From contig NW_027476338.1 in the NCBI RefSeq assembly GCF_051020955.1, positions 186,001-250,000 on the forward strand: a stretch of 64,000 nt of DNA. The letters are read 5' to 3'. This DNA comes from Megalopta genalis. Lineage: Eukaryota > Arthropoda > Insecta > Hymenoptera > Halictidae. The notes beneath the pieces are model-generated. The model was not told the DNA's origin and did no database searches. It was given only the letters and a program-made list of their open reading frames with translations. The first letter of the stretch is position 1, and every line of letters begins with the position of its first letter. A program made the position numbers and the translations under genes. Of the stretch, positions 21,162-34,799 are shown piece by piece.

Positions 21162-23640
21162 TTTGTATCCATGCGAAACACATGATTTAGCTTCAAATCA
21201 ATGCGAAGTAGAAGGGTTACATTCGAATCCATGCGAAACAAATGGTTTAGCCGCAAATACTTGTGATATACATGACTTATCTTCAACAGCATGCGAAACA
21301 AACGAGTTAGCTTCAAATCCATGCGAAACACATGATTTAGATTAAAATCAATGCGAAGTAGAAGGCTTATTTTCGAATCCATGCGAAACAAATGGTTTAG
21401 CTTCAAATACTTGTGATATACATGATTTAGCTTCAACTGCATGCGAAACAAACGAGATAACTTCATATCCATACGAAACACATGTTTTAGCTTCAAATCA
21501 ATGCGTAGTGGAAGGCTTATCTTCGAATCCATGGGAAATCAATAGTTTAGCTTCAAATACTTTTGATATACATGATTCAGCTTCAACTGCCTGCGAAACA
21601 AACGAGTTAGCTTCAAATCCATGCAAAACGAATGATTTAGCTTCACATACTTGAAAATATAAGTGATATGGCTTCAAATGCAGGCGAAACAAACGAGTTA
21701 GCTTCAAATCCATGCTAAACACATGATTTAGCATCTAATCAATGCGAAGTAGGAGGCTAATCTTCGAATCCATGCGAAACAAATGATATAGCTTCAAATA
21801 CTTGTGAAATACATGATTTAGTTTCAACAGCATGCGAAACAAACGAGTTAGCTTCAAATCCATGCGACACACATGATTTAGCATGTAATCAATGCGAAGT
21901 AGAAGGCTGATTTTCGAATCCATGCGAAGCAAATTGTTTAGCTTCAAATACTTGTGATATACATGATTTAGTTTCAACAGCATGCGAAACAAACGAGTTA
22001 GATTCAAATCCATGCGAAACACATGATTTAGCTTCAAATCAATGCGAAGTAGAAGGGTTACCTTCGAATCCATGCGAAACAAATGGTTTAGCCGCAAATA
22101 CTTGTGATATACATGACTTAGCTTCAACAGCATGCGAAACAAACGAGTTAGCTTCAAATCCATGCGAAACACATGATTTAGATTAAAATCAATGCGAAGT
22201 AGAAGGCTTATTTTCGAATCCATGCGAAACAAATGGTTTAGCTTCAAATACTTTTGATATACATGATTTAGTTTCAACAGCATGCGAAACAAACGAGTTA
22301 GATTCAAATCCTTGCGAAACACATCATTTAGATTAAAATCAATGCGAAGTAGAAGGCTTATTTTCGAATCCATGCGAAACAAATGGTTTAGCTTCAAATA
22401 CTTGTGATATACATGATTTAGCTTCAACTGCATGCGAAACAAACGAGATAACTTCATATCCATACGAAACACATGATTTAGCTTCAAATCAATGCGAAGT
22501 GGAAGGCTTATCTTCGAATCCATGCGAAACGAATAGTTTAGCTTCAAATACTTTTGATATACATGATTCAGCTTCAACTGCCTGCGAAACAAACGAGTTA
22601 GCTTCAAATCCATGCGAAACACATGAATTAGCATCAAGTCAATGCGAAGTTGATGGCTTAGCTTCAAATCCATGCAAAACGAATGATTTAGCTTCACATA
22701 CTTGAAATTATAAGTGATATGGCTTCAAATTCAGGCGAAACAAACGAGTTAGCTTCAAACCCATGCTATACACATGATTTAGCATCTAATCAATGCGAAG
22801 TAGGAGGCTAATCTTCGAATCCATGCGAAACAAATGATATAGCTTCAAATACTTGTGATATACATGATTTAGTTTCAACAGCATGCGAAACAAACGAGTT
22901 AGCTTCAAATCCATGCTAAACACATGATTTAGCATCTAATCAATGCGAAGTAGAAGGGTTACCTTCGAATCCATGCGAAACAAATGGTTTAGCCGCAAAT
23001 ACTTGTGATATACATGATTTAGTTTCAATAGCATGCGAAACAAACGAGTTAGCTTCAAATCCATGCGAAACACATGATTTAGCATCTAATCAATGCGAAG
23101 TAGAAGGCTGATTTTCGAATCCATGCGAAGCAAATGGTTTAGCTTCAAATACTTGTGATATACATGATTTAGTTTCAACAGCATGCGAAACAAACGAGTT
23201 AGCTTCAAATCCATGCGAAACACATGATTTAGCATCTAATCAATGCGAAGTAAAAGGCTGATTTTCGAATCCATGCGAAGCAAATGGTTTGGCTTCAAAT
23301 ACTTGTGATATACATGATTTAGTTTCAACAGCATGCGAAACAAACGAGTTAGATTCAAATCCATGCGAAACACATGATTTAGCTTCAAATCAATGCGAAG
23401 TAGAAGGGTTACATTCGAATCCATGCGAAACAAATGGTTTAGCCGCAAATACTTGTGATATACATGACTTAGCTTCAACAGCATGCGAAACAAACGAGTT
23501 AGCTTCAAATCCATGCGAAACACATGATTTAGATTAAAATCAATGCGAAGTAGAAGGCTTATTTTCGAATCCATGCGAAACAAATGGTTTAGCTTCAAAT
23601 ACTTGTGATAAACATGATTTAGCTTCAACTGCATGCGAAA
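21162..23640 (+). repeat. Mosaic of HORs with two beta markers
   Basis: Contains beta HORs ending near 21690 and 22730, several TTAGATTAAAATC B units (21340, 22180, 22330, 23530) and CATATCCATACG A units. The first beta HOR (near 21600) is shortened: its A unit runs directly into the AAAACGAATG D unit, so its B and C units (60 bp) are missing. A 320-codon minus-strand frame (21735-22697) is open here and ends at the usual TAG made by GCATCTAATC. Confidence 0.75.
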
Positions 23641-23940
23641 CAAACGAGATAACTTCATATCCATACGAAACACATGGTTTAGCTTCAAATCAATGCGAAG
23701 TGGAAGGCTTATCTTCGAATCCATGGGAAACGAATAGTTTAGCTTCAAGTACTTTTGATATACATGATTCAGCTTCAACTGCTTGCGAAACAAACGAGAT
23801 AACTTCATATCCATACGAAACACATGGTTTAGCTTCAAATCAATGCGAAGTGGAAGGCTTATCTTCGAATCCATGGGAAACGAATAGTTTAGCTTCAAGT
23901 ACTTTTGATATACATGATTCAGCTTCAACTGCCTGCGAAA
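23641..23940 (+). repeat. Exact-register 150-bp duplication
   Basis: 23641-23790 and 23791-23940 are the same HOR in tandem. Both carry CGAGATAACTTCATATCC, ACACATGGTTTAGC, CCATGGGAAACG and TTCAAGTACTTTTGAT, a combination I saw nowhere else. The only clear change is GCTTGCG against GCCTGCG. It is a recent single-HOR event. Confidence 0.85.
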
Positions 23941-24210
23941 CAAACGAGTTAGCTTCGAATCCATGCGAAACATATGATATAGCTTCAAATACTTGTGATA
24001 TACATGATTTAGCATCAACAACATGCTAAACAAACGAGTTAGCTTCAAGTCCAAACGAAAAACATGATTTAGTATCAAGTCAACGCGAAGTTGATGGCTT
24101 TGCTTCAAATCCATGCGAAACGAATGATTTAGCTTCACATACTTGTGAATATAAGTGATATAGCTTCAAATGCAGGCGAAACAAACGAGTTAACTTCAAA
24201 CCCATGCTAA

Positions 24211-24540
24211 ACACATGATTTAGCATCTAATCAATGCGAAGTAGAAGGCTAATCTTCGAATCCATGCGAAACAAATGATATAGCTTCAAATACTTGTGAT
24301 ATACATGATTTAGTTTCAACAGCATGCGAAACAAACGAGTTAGCTTCAAATCCATGCGAAACACATGATTTAGCATCTAATCAATGCGAAGTAGAAGGCT
24401 AATCTTCGAATCCATGCGAAACAAATGATATAGCTTCAAATACTTGTGATATACATGATTTAGTTTCAACAGCATGCGAAACAAACGAGTTAGCTTCAAA
24501 TCCATGCGAAACACATGATTTAGCATCTAATCAATGCGAA
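24211..24540 (+). repeat. 150-bp HOR run with the GCATCTAATC marker
   Basis: The marker GATTTAGCATCTAATC occurs at 24218, 24368 and 24518, 150 bp apart. The C unit that follows reads GGCTAATC, GGCTAATC and GGCTGATC. The sequence before and after joins other HOR variants without any non-repeat DNA. Confidence 0.8.
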
Positions 24541-24960
24541 GTAGAAGGCTGATCTTCGAATCCATGCGAAACAAATGGTTTAGCTTCAAATACTTGTGAC
24601 ACACTTGATTTAGCTTCAACAGCATGCGAAGCAAACGAGTTAGCTTCAAATCCATGCGAACACATGATTTAGCTTCAAATCAATGCGAAGTAGGAGGCTT
24701 ATCTTCGAATCCATGAGAAACAAATGGTTTAGCTTCAAATACTTGTGATATACATGATTCAGCTTCAACTGCATGCGAAACAAACGAGTCAGCTTCAAAT
24801 TCATGCGAAACACATGATTTAGCTTCAAATCAATGCGAAGTAGGAGGCTTATCTTCGAATCCATGCGAAACAAATGGTTTAGCCGCAAATACTTGTGATA
24901 TACATGATTCAGCTTCAACTGCATGCGAAACAAACGAGTCAGCTTCAAATCCATGCGGAA

Positions 24961-25828
24961 CACATGATTTAGCTTCAAATCAATGCGAAGTGGAAGGCTT
25001 ATCTTCGAATCCATGCGAAACGAATAGTTTAGCTTCAAATACTTTTGATATACATGATTCAGCTTCAACTGCCTGCGAAACAAACGAGTTAGCTTCAAAT
25101 CCATGCGAAACACATGAATTAGCATCAAGTCAACGCGAAGTTGATGGCTTAGCTTCAAATCCATGCAAAACGATTGATTTAGCTTCACATACTTGAAAAT
25201 ATAAGTGATATGGCTTCAAATGCAGGCGGAACAAACGAGTTAGCTTCAAACCCATGCGAAACACATGATTTAGCATCTAATCAATGCGATGTAGAAGGCT
25301 GATCTTCGAATCCATGCGAAGCAAATGGTTTAGCTTCAAATACTTGTGATATACATGATTTAGCTTCAACAGCATGCGAAACAAACGAGTTAGCTTGAAA
25401 TCCATGCGAAACACATGACTTAGATTAAAATCAATGCGAAGTAGAAGGGTTATCTTCGAATCCATGCGAAACATATGATATAGCTTCAAATACTTGTGAT
25501 ATACATGATTTAGCTTCAACAACATGCTAAACAAACGAGTTAGCTTCAAGTCCAAACGAAAAACATGATTTAGTATCAAGTCAACGCGAAGTTGATGGCT
25601 TTGCTTCAAATCCATGCGAAACGAATGATTTAGCTTCACATACTTGTGAATATAAGTGATATAGCTTCAAATGCAGGCGAAACAAACGAGTTAGCTTCAA
25701 ACCCATGCTAAACACATGATTTAGCATCTAATCAATGCGAAGTAGAAGGCTAATCTTCGAATCCATGCGAAACAAATGATATAGCTTCAAATACTTGTGA
25801 TATACATGATTTAGTTTCAACAGCATGC
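24961..25828 (+). repeat. 1351-bp offset duplication, left copy
   Basis: Matches 26312-27179 at an offset of 1351 bp (nine HORs plus one base), and 32524-33482 at an offset of 7654 bp for most of its length. Shared rare markers are AAAACGATTGATTTAGC (ATT for the usual AAT), CAGGCGGAAC, CAATGCGATGTAG and ACATGACTTAGATTAAAATC. Contains one beta and one alpha HOR. Confidence 0.83.
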
Positions 25829-26311
25829 GAAGCAAACGAGTTAGCTTCAAATCCATGCGAACACATGATTTAGCTTCAAATCAATGCGAAGTAGGAGGCT
25901 TATCTTCGAATCCATGCGAAACAAATGGTTTAGCTTCAAATACTTGTGATATACATGATTTAGCTTCAACAGCATGCGAAACAAACGAGTTAGCTTGAAA
26001 TCCATGCGAAACACATGATTTAGATTAAAATCAATGCGAAGTAGAAGGGTTACCTTCGAATCCATGCGAAACAAATGGTTTAGCCGCAAATACTTGTGAT
26101 ATACATGATTTAGCTTCAACAGCATGAGAAACAAACGAGTTAGCTTCAAATCCATGCGAAACACATGATTTAGCTTCAAATCAATGCGAAGTAGAAAGGT
26201 TACCTTTGAATCCATGCGAAACAAATGGTTTAGCCGCAAATACTTGTGATATACATGACTTAGCTTCAACAGCATGCGAAACATACGAGTTAGCTTCAAA
26301 TCCATGCGAAA
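25829..26311 (+). repeat. 1501-bp offset duplication, left copy
   Basis: Matches about 27330-27820 at an offset of 1501 bp. Both contain a 29-bp B unit, GCTTGAAATCC, TTAGATTAAAATC, the A unit preceded by AGCATGAGAAAC (a TGA in the plus frame) and TTACCTTTGAATCC. A small difference is GAAAGGTTACC here against GAAGGGTTACC in the partner. Confidence 0.8.
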
Positions 26312-27179
26312 CACATGATTTAGCTTCAAATCAATGCGAAGTGGAAGGCTTATCTTCGAATCCATGCGAAACGAATAGTTTAGCTTCAAATACTTTTGAT
26401 ATACATGATTCAGCTTCAACTGCCTGCGAAACAAACGAGTTAGCTTCAAATCCATGCGAAACACATGAATTAGCATCAAGTCAACGCGAAGTTGATGGCT
26501 TAGCTTCAAATCCATGCAAAACGATTGATTTAGCTTCACATACTTGAAAATATAAGTGATATGGCTTCAAATGCAGGCGGAACAAACGAGTTAGCTTCAA
26601 ACCCATGCGAAACACATGATTTAGCATCTAATCAATGCGATGTAGAAGGCTGATCTTCGAATCCATGCGAAGCAAATGGTTTAGCTTCAAATACTTGTGA
26701 TATACATGATTTAGCTTCAACAGCATGCGAAACAAACGAGTTAGCTTGAAATCCATGCGAAACACATGACTTAGATTAAAATCAATGCGAAGTAGAAGGG
26801 TTATCTTCGAATCCATGCGAAACATATGATATAGCTTCAAATACTTGTGATATACATGATTTAGCTTCAACAACATGCTAAACAAACGAGTTAGCTTCAA
26901 GTCCAAACGAAAAACATGATTTAGTATCAAGTCAACGCGAAGTTGATGGCTTTGCTTCAAATCCATGCGAAACGAATGATTTAGCTTCACATACTTGTGA
27001 ATATAAGTGATATAGCTTCAAATGCAGGCGAAACAAACGAGTTAGCTTCAAACCCATGCTAAACACATGATTTAGCATCTAATCAATGCGAAGTAGAAGG
27101 CTAATCTTCGAATCCATGCGAAACAAATGATATAGCTTCAAATACTTGTGATATACATGATTTAGTTTCAACAGCATGC
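26312..27179 (+). repeat. 1351-bp offset duplication, right copy
   Basis: Partner of 24961-25828, nearly base for base, including the same ATTGATTTAGC and GCGATGTAG variants. It diverges after 27179, where GAAACAAAC replaces GAAGCAAAC. Confidence 0.83.
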
Positions 27180-27589
27180 GAAACAAACGAGTTAGCTTCA
27201 AATCCATGCGAAACACATGATTTAGAATCTAATCAATGCGAAGTAGAAGGCTGATCTTCGAATCCATGCGAAACAAATGGTATAGCTTCAAATACTTGTG
27301 ATACACTTGATTTAGCTTCAACAGCATGCGAAGCAAACGAGTTAGCTTCAAATCCATGCGAACACATGATTTAGCTTCAAATCAATGCGAAGTAGGAGGC
27401 TTATCTTCGAATCCATGCGAAACAAATGGTTTAGCTTCAAATACTTGTGATATACATGATTTAGCTTCAACAGCATGCGAAACAAACGAGTTAGCTTGAA
27501 ATCCATGCGAAACACATGATTTAGATTAAAATCAATGCGAAGTAGAAGGGTTACCTTCGAATCCATGCGAAACAAATGGTTTAGCCGCA

Positions 27590-30500
27590 AATACTTGTGA
27601 TATACATGATTTAGCTTCAACAGCATGAGAAACAAACGAGTTAGCTTCAAATCCATGCGAAACACATGATTTAGCTTCAAATCAATGCGAAGTAGAAGGG
27701 TTACCTTTGAATCCATGCGAAACAAATGGTTTAGCCGCAAATACTTGTGATATACATGACTTAGCTTCAACAGCATGCGAAACATACGAGTTAGCTTCAA
27801 ATCCATGCGAAACACATGATTATGCTTCAAATCAATGCGAATTAGAAGGGTTATCTTCGAATCCATGCGAAACATATGATATAGCTTCAAATACTTGTGA
27901 TATACATGATTTAGCTTCAACAACATGCTAAACAAACGAGTTAGCTTCAAGTCCAAATGAAAAACATGATTTAGTATCAAGTCAACGCGAAGTTGATGGC
28001 TTTGCTTCAAATCCATGCGAAACGAATGATTTAGCTTCACATACTTGTGAATATAAGTGATATAGCTTCAAATGCAGGCGAAACAAACGAGTTAGCTTCA
28101 AACCCATGCTAAACACATGATTTAGCATCTAATCAATGCGAAGTAGAAGGCTAATCTTCGAATCCATGCGAAACAAATGATATAGCTTCAAATACTTGTG
28201 ATATACATGATTTAGTTTCAACAGCATGCGAAACAAACGAGTTAGCTTCAAATCCATGCGAAACACATGATTTAGCTTCTAATCAAAGCGAAGTAGAAGG
28301 GTTATCTTCGAATCCATGCGAAACAAATGGTTTAGCCGCAAATACTTGTGATATAAATGACTTAGCTTCAACAGCATGCGAAACAAACGAGTTAGCTTCA
28401 AATCCATGCGAAACACAAGATTTAGCTTCAAATCAATGCGAAGTAGGAGGCTTATCTTCGAATCCATTCGAAACAAATGGTTTAGCTTCAAATACTTGTG
28501 ATATGCATGATTTAGCTTCAACAGTATGCGAAACAAACGAGTTAGCTTCAAATCCATGCGAAACACATGATTTAGATTAAAATCAATGCGAAGTAGAAGG
28601 CTTATTTTCGAATCCATGCGAAACAAATGGTTTAGCTTCAAATACTTGTGATATACATGATTTAGCTTCAACTGCATGCGAAACAAACGAGATAACTTCA
28701 TATCCATACGAAACACATGATTTAGCTTCAAATCAATGCGAAGTTGATGGCTTAGCTTCAAATCCATGCAAAACGAATGATTTAGCTTCACATACTTGAA
28801 AATATAAGTGATATGGCTTCAAATGCAGGCGAAACAAACGAGTTAGCTTCAAACCCATGCTAAACACATGATTTAGCATCTAATCAATGCGAAGTAGGAG
28901 GCAAATCTTCGAATCCATGCGAAACAAATGATATAGCTTCAAATACTTGTGATATACATGATTTAGTTTCAACAGCATGCGAAACAAACGAGTTAGCTTC
29001 AAATCCATGCGAAACACATGATTTAGCTTCCAATCAATGCGAAGTAGAAGGCTGATCTTCGAATCCATGCGAAACAAATGGTTTAGCTTCAAATACTTGT
29101 GATACACTTGATTTAGCTTCAACAGCATGCGAAGCAAACGAGTTAGCTTCAAATCCTTGCGAACACATGATTTAGCTTCAAATCAATGCGAAGTAGGAGG
29201 CTTATCTTCGAATCCATGCGAAACAAATGGTTTAGCTTCAAATACTTGTGATATACATGATTTAGCTTCAACAGCATGAGAAACAAACGAGTTAGCTTCA
29301 AATCCATGCGAAACACATGATTTAGCTTCAAATCAAAGCGAAGTAGAAGGGTTACCTTCGAATCCATGCGAAACAAATGGTTTAGCCGCAAATACTTGTG
29401 ATTTACATGACTTAGCTTCAACAGCATGCGAAACATACGAGTTAGCTTCAAATCCATGCGAAACACATGATTTTGCTTCAAATCAATGCGAATTAGAAGG
29501 GTTATCTTCGAATCCATGCGAAACATATGATATAGCTTCAAATACTTGTGATATACATGATTTAGCTTCAACAACATGCTAAACAAACGAGTTAGCTTCA
29601 AGTCCAAATGAAAAACATGATTTAGTATCAAGTCAACGCGAAGTTGATGGCTTTGCTTCAAATCCATGCGAAACGAATGATTTAGCTTCACATACTTGTG
29701 AATATAAGTGATATAGCTTCAAATGCAGGCGAAACAAACGAGTTAGCTTCAAACCCATGCTAAACACATGATTTAGCATCTAATCAATGCGAAGTAGAAG
29801 GCTAATCTTCGAATCCATGCGAAACAAATGATATAGCTTCAAATACTTGTGATATACATGATTTAGTTTCAACAGCATGCGAAACAAACGAGTTAGCTTC
29901 AAATCCATGCGAAACACATGATTTAGCTTCTAATCAAAGCGAAGTAGAAGGGTTATCTTCGAATCCATGCGAAACAAATGGTTTAGCCGCAAATACTTGT
30001 GATATAAATGACTTAGCTTCAACAGCATGCGAAACAAACGAGTTAGCTTCAAATCCATGCGAAACACAAGATTTAGCTTCAAATCAATGCGAAGTAGGAG
30101 GCTTATCTTCGAATCCATTCGAAACAAATGGTTTAGCTTCAAATACTTGTGATATGCATGATTTAGCTTCAACAGTATGCGAAACAAACGAGTTAGCTTC
30201 AAATCCATGCGAAACACATGATTTAGATTAAAATCAATGCGAAGTAGAAGGCTTATTTTCGAATCCATGCGAAACAAATGGTTTAGCTTCAAATACTTGT
30301 GATATACATGATTTAGCTTCAACTGCATGCGAAACAAACGAGATAACTTCATATCCATACGAAACACATGATTTAGCTTCAAATCAATGCGAAGTTGATG
30401 GCTTAGCTTCAAATCCATGCAAAACGAATGATTTAGCTTCACATACTTGAAAATATAAGTGATATGGCTTCAAATGCAGGCGAAACAAACGAGTTAGCTT

Positions 30501-31515
30501 CAAACCCATGCTAAACACATGATTTAGCATCTAATCAATGCGAAGTAGGAGGCTAATCTTCGAATCCATGCGAAACAAATGATATAGCTTCAAATACTTG
30601 TGATATACATGATTTAGTTTCAACAGCATGCGAAACAAACGAGTTAGCTTCAAATCCATGCGAAACACATGATTTAGCATCCAATCAATGCGAAGTAGAA
30701 GGCTGATCTTCGAATCCATGCGAAACAAATGGTTTAGCTTCAAATACTTGTGATACACTTGATTTAGCTTCAACAGCATGCGAAGCAAACGAGTTAGCTT
30801 CAAATCCTTGCGAACACATGATTTAGCTTCAAATCAATGCGAAGTAGGAGGCTTATCTTCGAATCCATGCGAAACAAATGGTTTAGCTTCAAATACTTGT
30901 GATATACATGATTTAGCTTCAACAGCATGAGAAACAAACGAGTTAGCTTCAAATCCATGCGAAACACATGATTTAGCTTCAAATCAAAGCGAAGTAGAAG
31001 GGTTACCTTCGAATCCATGCGAAACAAATGGTTTAGCCGCAAATACTTGTGATTTACATGACTTAGCTTCAACAGCATGCGAAACATACGAGTTAGCTTC
31101 AAATCCATGCGAAACACATGATTTTGCTTCAAATCAATGCGAATTAGAAGGGTTATCTTCGAATCCATGCGAAACATATGATATAGCTTCAAATACTTGT
31201 GATATACATGATTTAGCTTCAACAACATGCTAAACAAACGAGTTAGCTTCAAGTCCAAACGAAAAACATGATTTAGTATCAAGTCAACGCGAAGTTGATG
31301 GCTTTGCTTCAAATCCATGCGAAACGAATGATTTAGCTTCACATACTTGTGAATATAAGTGATATAGCTTCAAATGCAGGCGAAACAAACGAGTTAGCTT
31401 CAAACCCATGCTAAACACATGATTTAGCATCTAATCAATGCGAAGTAGAAGGCTAATCTTCGAATCCATGCGAAACAAATGATATAGCTTCAAATACTTG
31501 TGATATACATGATTT
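27590..31515 (+). repeat. 1651-bp block in about 2.4 tandem copies
   Basis: An offset of 1651 bp (11 HORs plus one base) holds from about 27590 to 31515: roughly 27590-29240, 29241-30891 and a partial third copy to 31515. Shared rare markers are CAATCAAAGCGAAG, CCATTCGAAAC, ATATAAATGAC and ACACAAGATTTAGC. Differences include GGAGGCAAATCTTCG (28900) against GGAGGCTAATCTTCG (30551), which changes an open minus-strand codon, and CCAAATGAAAAAC (29610) against CCAAACGAAAAAC (31260). Part of the block returns at 33330-34126 at an offset of 2851 bp. Confidence 0.85.
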
Positions 31516-32523
31516 AGCTTCAACAGCAAGCGTAACAAACGAGTTAGCTTCAAATCGATGCGAAACACATGATTTAGATTAAAATCAATGCGAAGTAGAA
31601 GGGTTACGTTCGAATCCATGCGAAACAAATGGTTTAGCCGCAAATACTTGTAATATACATGATTCAGCTTCAACTGCATGCGAAACAAACGAGTCAGCTT
31701 CAAATCCATGCGGAACACATGATTTAGCTTCAAATCAATGCGAAGTGGAAGGCTAATCTTCGAATCCATGCGAAACAAATGATATAGCTTCAAATACTTG
31801 TGATATACATGATTTAGTTTCAACAGCATGCGAAACAAACGAGTTAGCTTCAAATCTATGCGAAACACATGATTTAGCATCTAATCAATGCGAAGTAGAA
31901 GGCTGATCTTCGAATCCATGCGAAACAAATGGTTTAGCTTCAAATACTTGTGACACACTTGATTTAGCTTCAACAGCATGCGAAGCAAACGAGTTAGCTT
32001 CAAATCCATGCGAACACATGATTTAGCTTCAAATCAATGCGAAGTAGGAGGCTTATCTTCGAATCCATGAGAAACAAATGGTTTAGCTTCAAATACTTGT
32101 GATATACATGATTCAGCTTCAACTGCATGCGAAACAAACGAGTCAGCTTCAAATTCATGCGGAACACATGATTTAGCTTCAAATCAATGCGAAGTGGAAG
32201 GGTTACCTTCGAATCCATGCGAAACAAATGGTTTAGCCGCAAATACTTGTGATATACATGACTTAGCTTCAACAGCATGCGAAACAAACGAGTTAGCTTC
32301 AAATCCATGCGAAACACATGATTTAGCATCTAATCAATGCGAAGTAGGAGGCTTATCTTCGAATCCATGCGAAACAAATGGTTTAGCTTCAAATACTTGT
32401 TATATACATGATTTAGCTTCAACAGCATGCGAAACAAACGAGTTAGCTTGAAATCCATGCGAAACACATGATTTAGATTAAAATCAATGCGAAGTAGAAG
32501 GGTTACCTTCGAATCCATGCGAA
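31516..32523 (+). repeat. Mosaic segment
   Basis: HORs with rare variants AGCAAGCGTAAC, AATCGATGCG, GGTTACGTTCG and ACTTGTAATATAC. These return, modified, at 40860-40990, 43255-43320 and 44000-44110, so this segment and the 40.8-44.1 kb region share a source. Also contains GTGACACACTTG and CCATGAGAAAC, as at 24600-24720. Confidence 0.75.
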
Positions 32524-33329
32524 ACAAATGGTTTAGCCGCAAATACTTGTGATATACATGATTCAGCTTCAACTGCATGCGAAACAAACGAGTCAGCTTC
32601 AAATCCATGCGGAACACATGATTTAGCTTCAAATCAATGCGAAGTGGAAGGCTTATCTTCGAATCCATGCGAAACGAATAGTTTAGCTTCAAATACTTTT
32701 GATATACATGATTCAGCTTCAACTGCCTGCGAAACAAACGAGTTAGCTTCAAATCCATGCGAAACACATGAATTAGCATCAAGTCAACGCGAAGTTGATG
32801 GCTTAGCTTCAAATCCATGCAAAACGATTGATTTAGCTTCACATACTTGATAATATAAGTGATATGGCTTCAAATGCAGGCGAAACAAACGAGTTAGCTT
32901 CAAACCCATGCGAAACGCATGATTTAGCATCTAATCAATGCGATGTAGAAGGCTGATCTTCGAATCCATGCGAAGCAAATGGTTTAGCTTCAAATACTTG
33001 TGATATACATGATTTAGCTTCAACAGCATGCGAAACAAACGAGTTAGCTTGAAATCCATGCGAAACACATGACTTAGATTAAAATCAATGCGAAGTAGAA
33101 GGGTTACCTTCGAATCCATGCGAAACATATGATATAGCTTCAAATACTTGTGATATACATGATTTAGCTTCAACAACATGCTAAACAAACGAGTTAGCTT
33201 CAAGTCGAAACGAAAAACATGATTTAGTATCAAGTCAACGCGAAGTTGATGGCTTTGCTTCAAATCCATGCGAAACGAATGATTTAGCTTCACATACTTG
33301 TGAATATAAGTGATATAGCTTCAAATGCA
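32524..33329 (+). repeat. Third copy of the ATTGATTTAGC block
   Basis: Matches 24870-25670 at an offset of 7654 bp. It keeps AAAACGATTGATT and CAATGCGATGTAG. Small differences are ACTTGATAATATAAG for ACTTGAAAATATAAG near 32848 and AAGTCGAAACG for AAGTCCAAACG near 33206. The AAGTCGAAACG form then appears in later alpha HORs (34704, 36353, 37852, 39204), which orders these events. Confidence 0.78.
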
Positions 33330-34126
33330 GGCGAAACAAACGAGTTAGCTTCAAACCCATGCTAAACACATGATTTAGCATCTAATCAATGCGAAGTAGA
33401 AGGCTAATCTTCGAATCCATGCGAAACAAATGATATAGCTTCAAATACTTGTGATATACATGATTTAGTTTCAACAGCATGCGAAACAAACGAGTTAGCT
33501 TCAAATCCATGCGAAACACATGATTTAGCATCCAATCAATGCGAAGTAGAAGGCTGATCTTCGAATCCATGCGAAACAAATGGTTTAGCTTCAAATACTT
33601 GTGATACACTTGATTTAGCTTCAACAGCATGCGAAGCAAACGAGTTAGCTTCAAATCCTTGCGAACACATGATTTAGCTTCAAATCAATGCGAAGTAGGA
33701 GGCTTATCTTCGAATCCATGCGAAACAAATGGTTTAGCTTCAAATACTTGTGATATACATGATTTAGCTTCAACAGCATGAGAAACAAACGAGTTAGCTT
33801 CAAATCCATGCGAAACACATGATTTAGCTTCAAATCAAAGCGAAGTAGAAGGGTTACCTTCGAATCCATGCGAAACAAATGGTTTAGCCGCAAATACTTG
33901 TGATTTACATGACTTAGCTTCTACAGCATGCGAAACATACGAGTTAGCTTCAAATCCATGCGAAACACATGATTTTGCTTCAAATCAATGCGAATTAGAA
34001 GGGTTATCTTCGAATCCATGCGAAACATATGATATAGCTTCAAATACTTGTGATATACATGATTTAGCTTCAACAACATGCTAAACAAACGAGTTAGCTT
34101 CAAGTCCAAACGAAAAACATGATTTA
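33330..34126 (+). repeat. Partial copy of the 1651-bp block
   Basis: Matches about 30480-31275 at an offset of 2851 bp (19 HORs plus one base). It ends near 34126, where an alpha HOR is cut short: GAAAAACATGATTTAGTATC is replaced by GAAAAACATGATTTAGC followed by ATCTAATC. So the alpha block lost its end by switching to another B unit. Confidence 0.78.
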
Positions 34127-34369
34127 GCATCTAATCAATGCGATGTAGAAGGCTGATCTTCGAATCCATGCGAAGCAAATGGTTTAGCTTCAAATACTTG
34201 TGATATACATGATTTAGCTTCAACAGCATGCGAAACAAACGAGTTAGCTTGAAATCCATGCGAAACACATGACTTAGATTAAAATCAATGCGAAGTAGAA
34301 GGGTTACCTTCGAATCCATGCGAAACAAATGGTTTAGCCGCAAATACTTGTGATATACATGATTCAGAT

Positions 34370-34670
34370 TCAACTGCATGCGAAACATACGAGTTAGCTT
34401 CAAATCCATGCGAAACACATGATTTTGCTTCAAATCAATGCGAATTAGAAGGGTTATCTTCGAATCCATGCGAAACATGTGATATAGCTTCAAATACTTG
34501 TGATATACATGATTCAGCTTCAACTGCATGCGAAACATACGAGTTAGCTTCAAATCCATGCGAAACACATGATTTTGCTTCAAATCAATGCGAATTAGAA
34601 GGGTTATCTTCGAATCCATGCGAAACATATGATATAGCTTCAAATACTTGTGATATACATGATTTAGCTT
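34370..34670 (+). repeat. Tandem 150-bp HOR with GATTTTGCTTC marker, two copies
   Basis: HORs carrying AACATACGAG, GATTTTGCTTC, GAATTAGAAGGG and GAAACATATG or GAAACATGTG repeat at 150 bp. The same HOR is found as three copies at about 35880-36330, three at 37380-37830 and two at 38880-39180. Copy number differs from block to block, so this HOR is a length-variable site within larger duplications. Confidence 0.82.
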
Positions 34671-34799
34671 CAACAACATGCTAAACAAACGAGTTAGCTT
34701 CAAGTCGAAACGAAAAACATGATTTAGTATCAAGTCAACGCGAAGTTGATGGCTTTGGTTCAAATCCATGCGAAACGAATGATTTAGCTTCACATACTT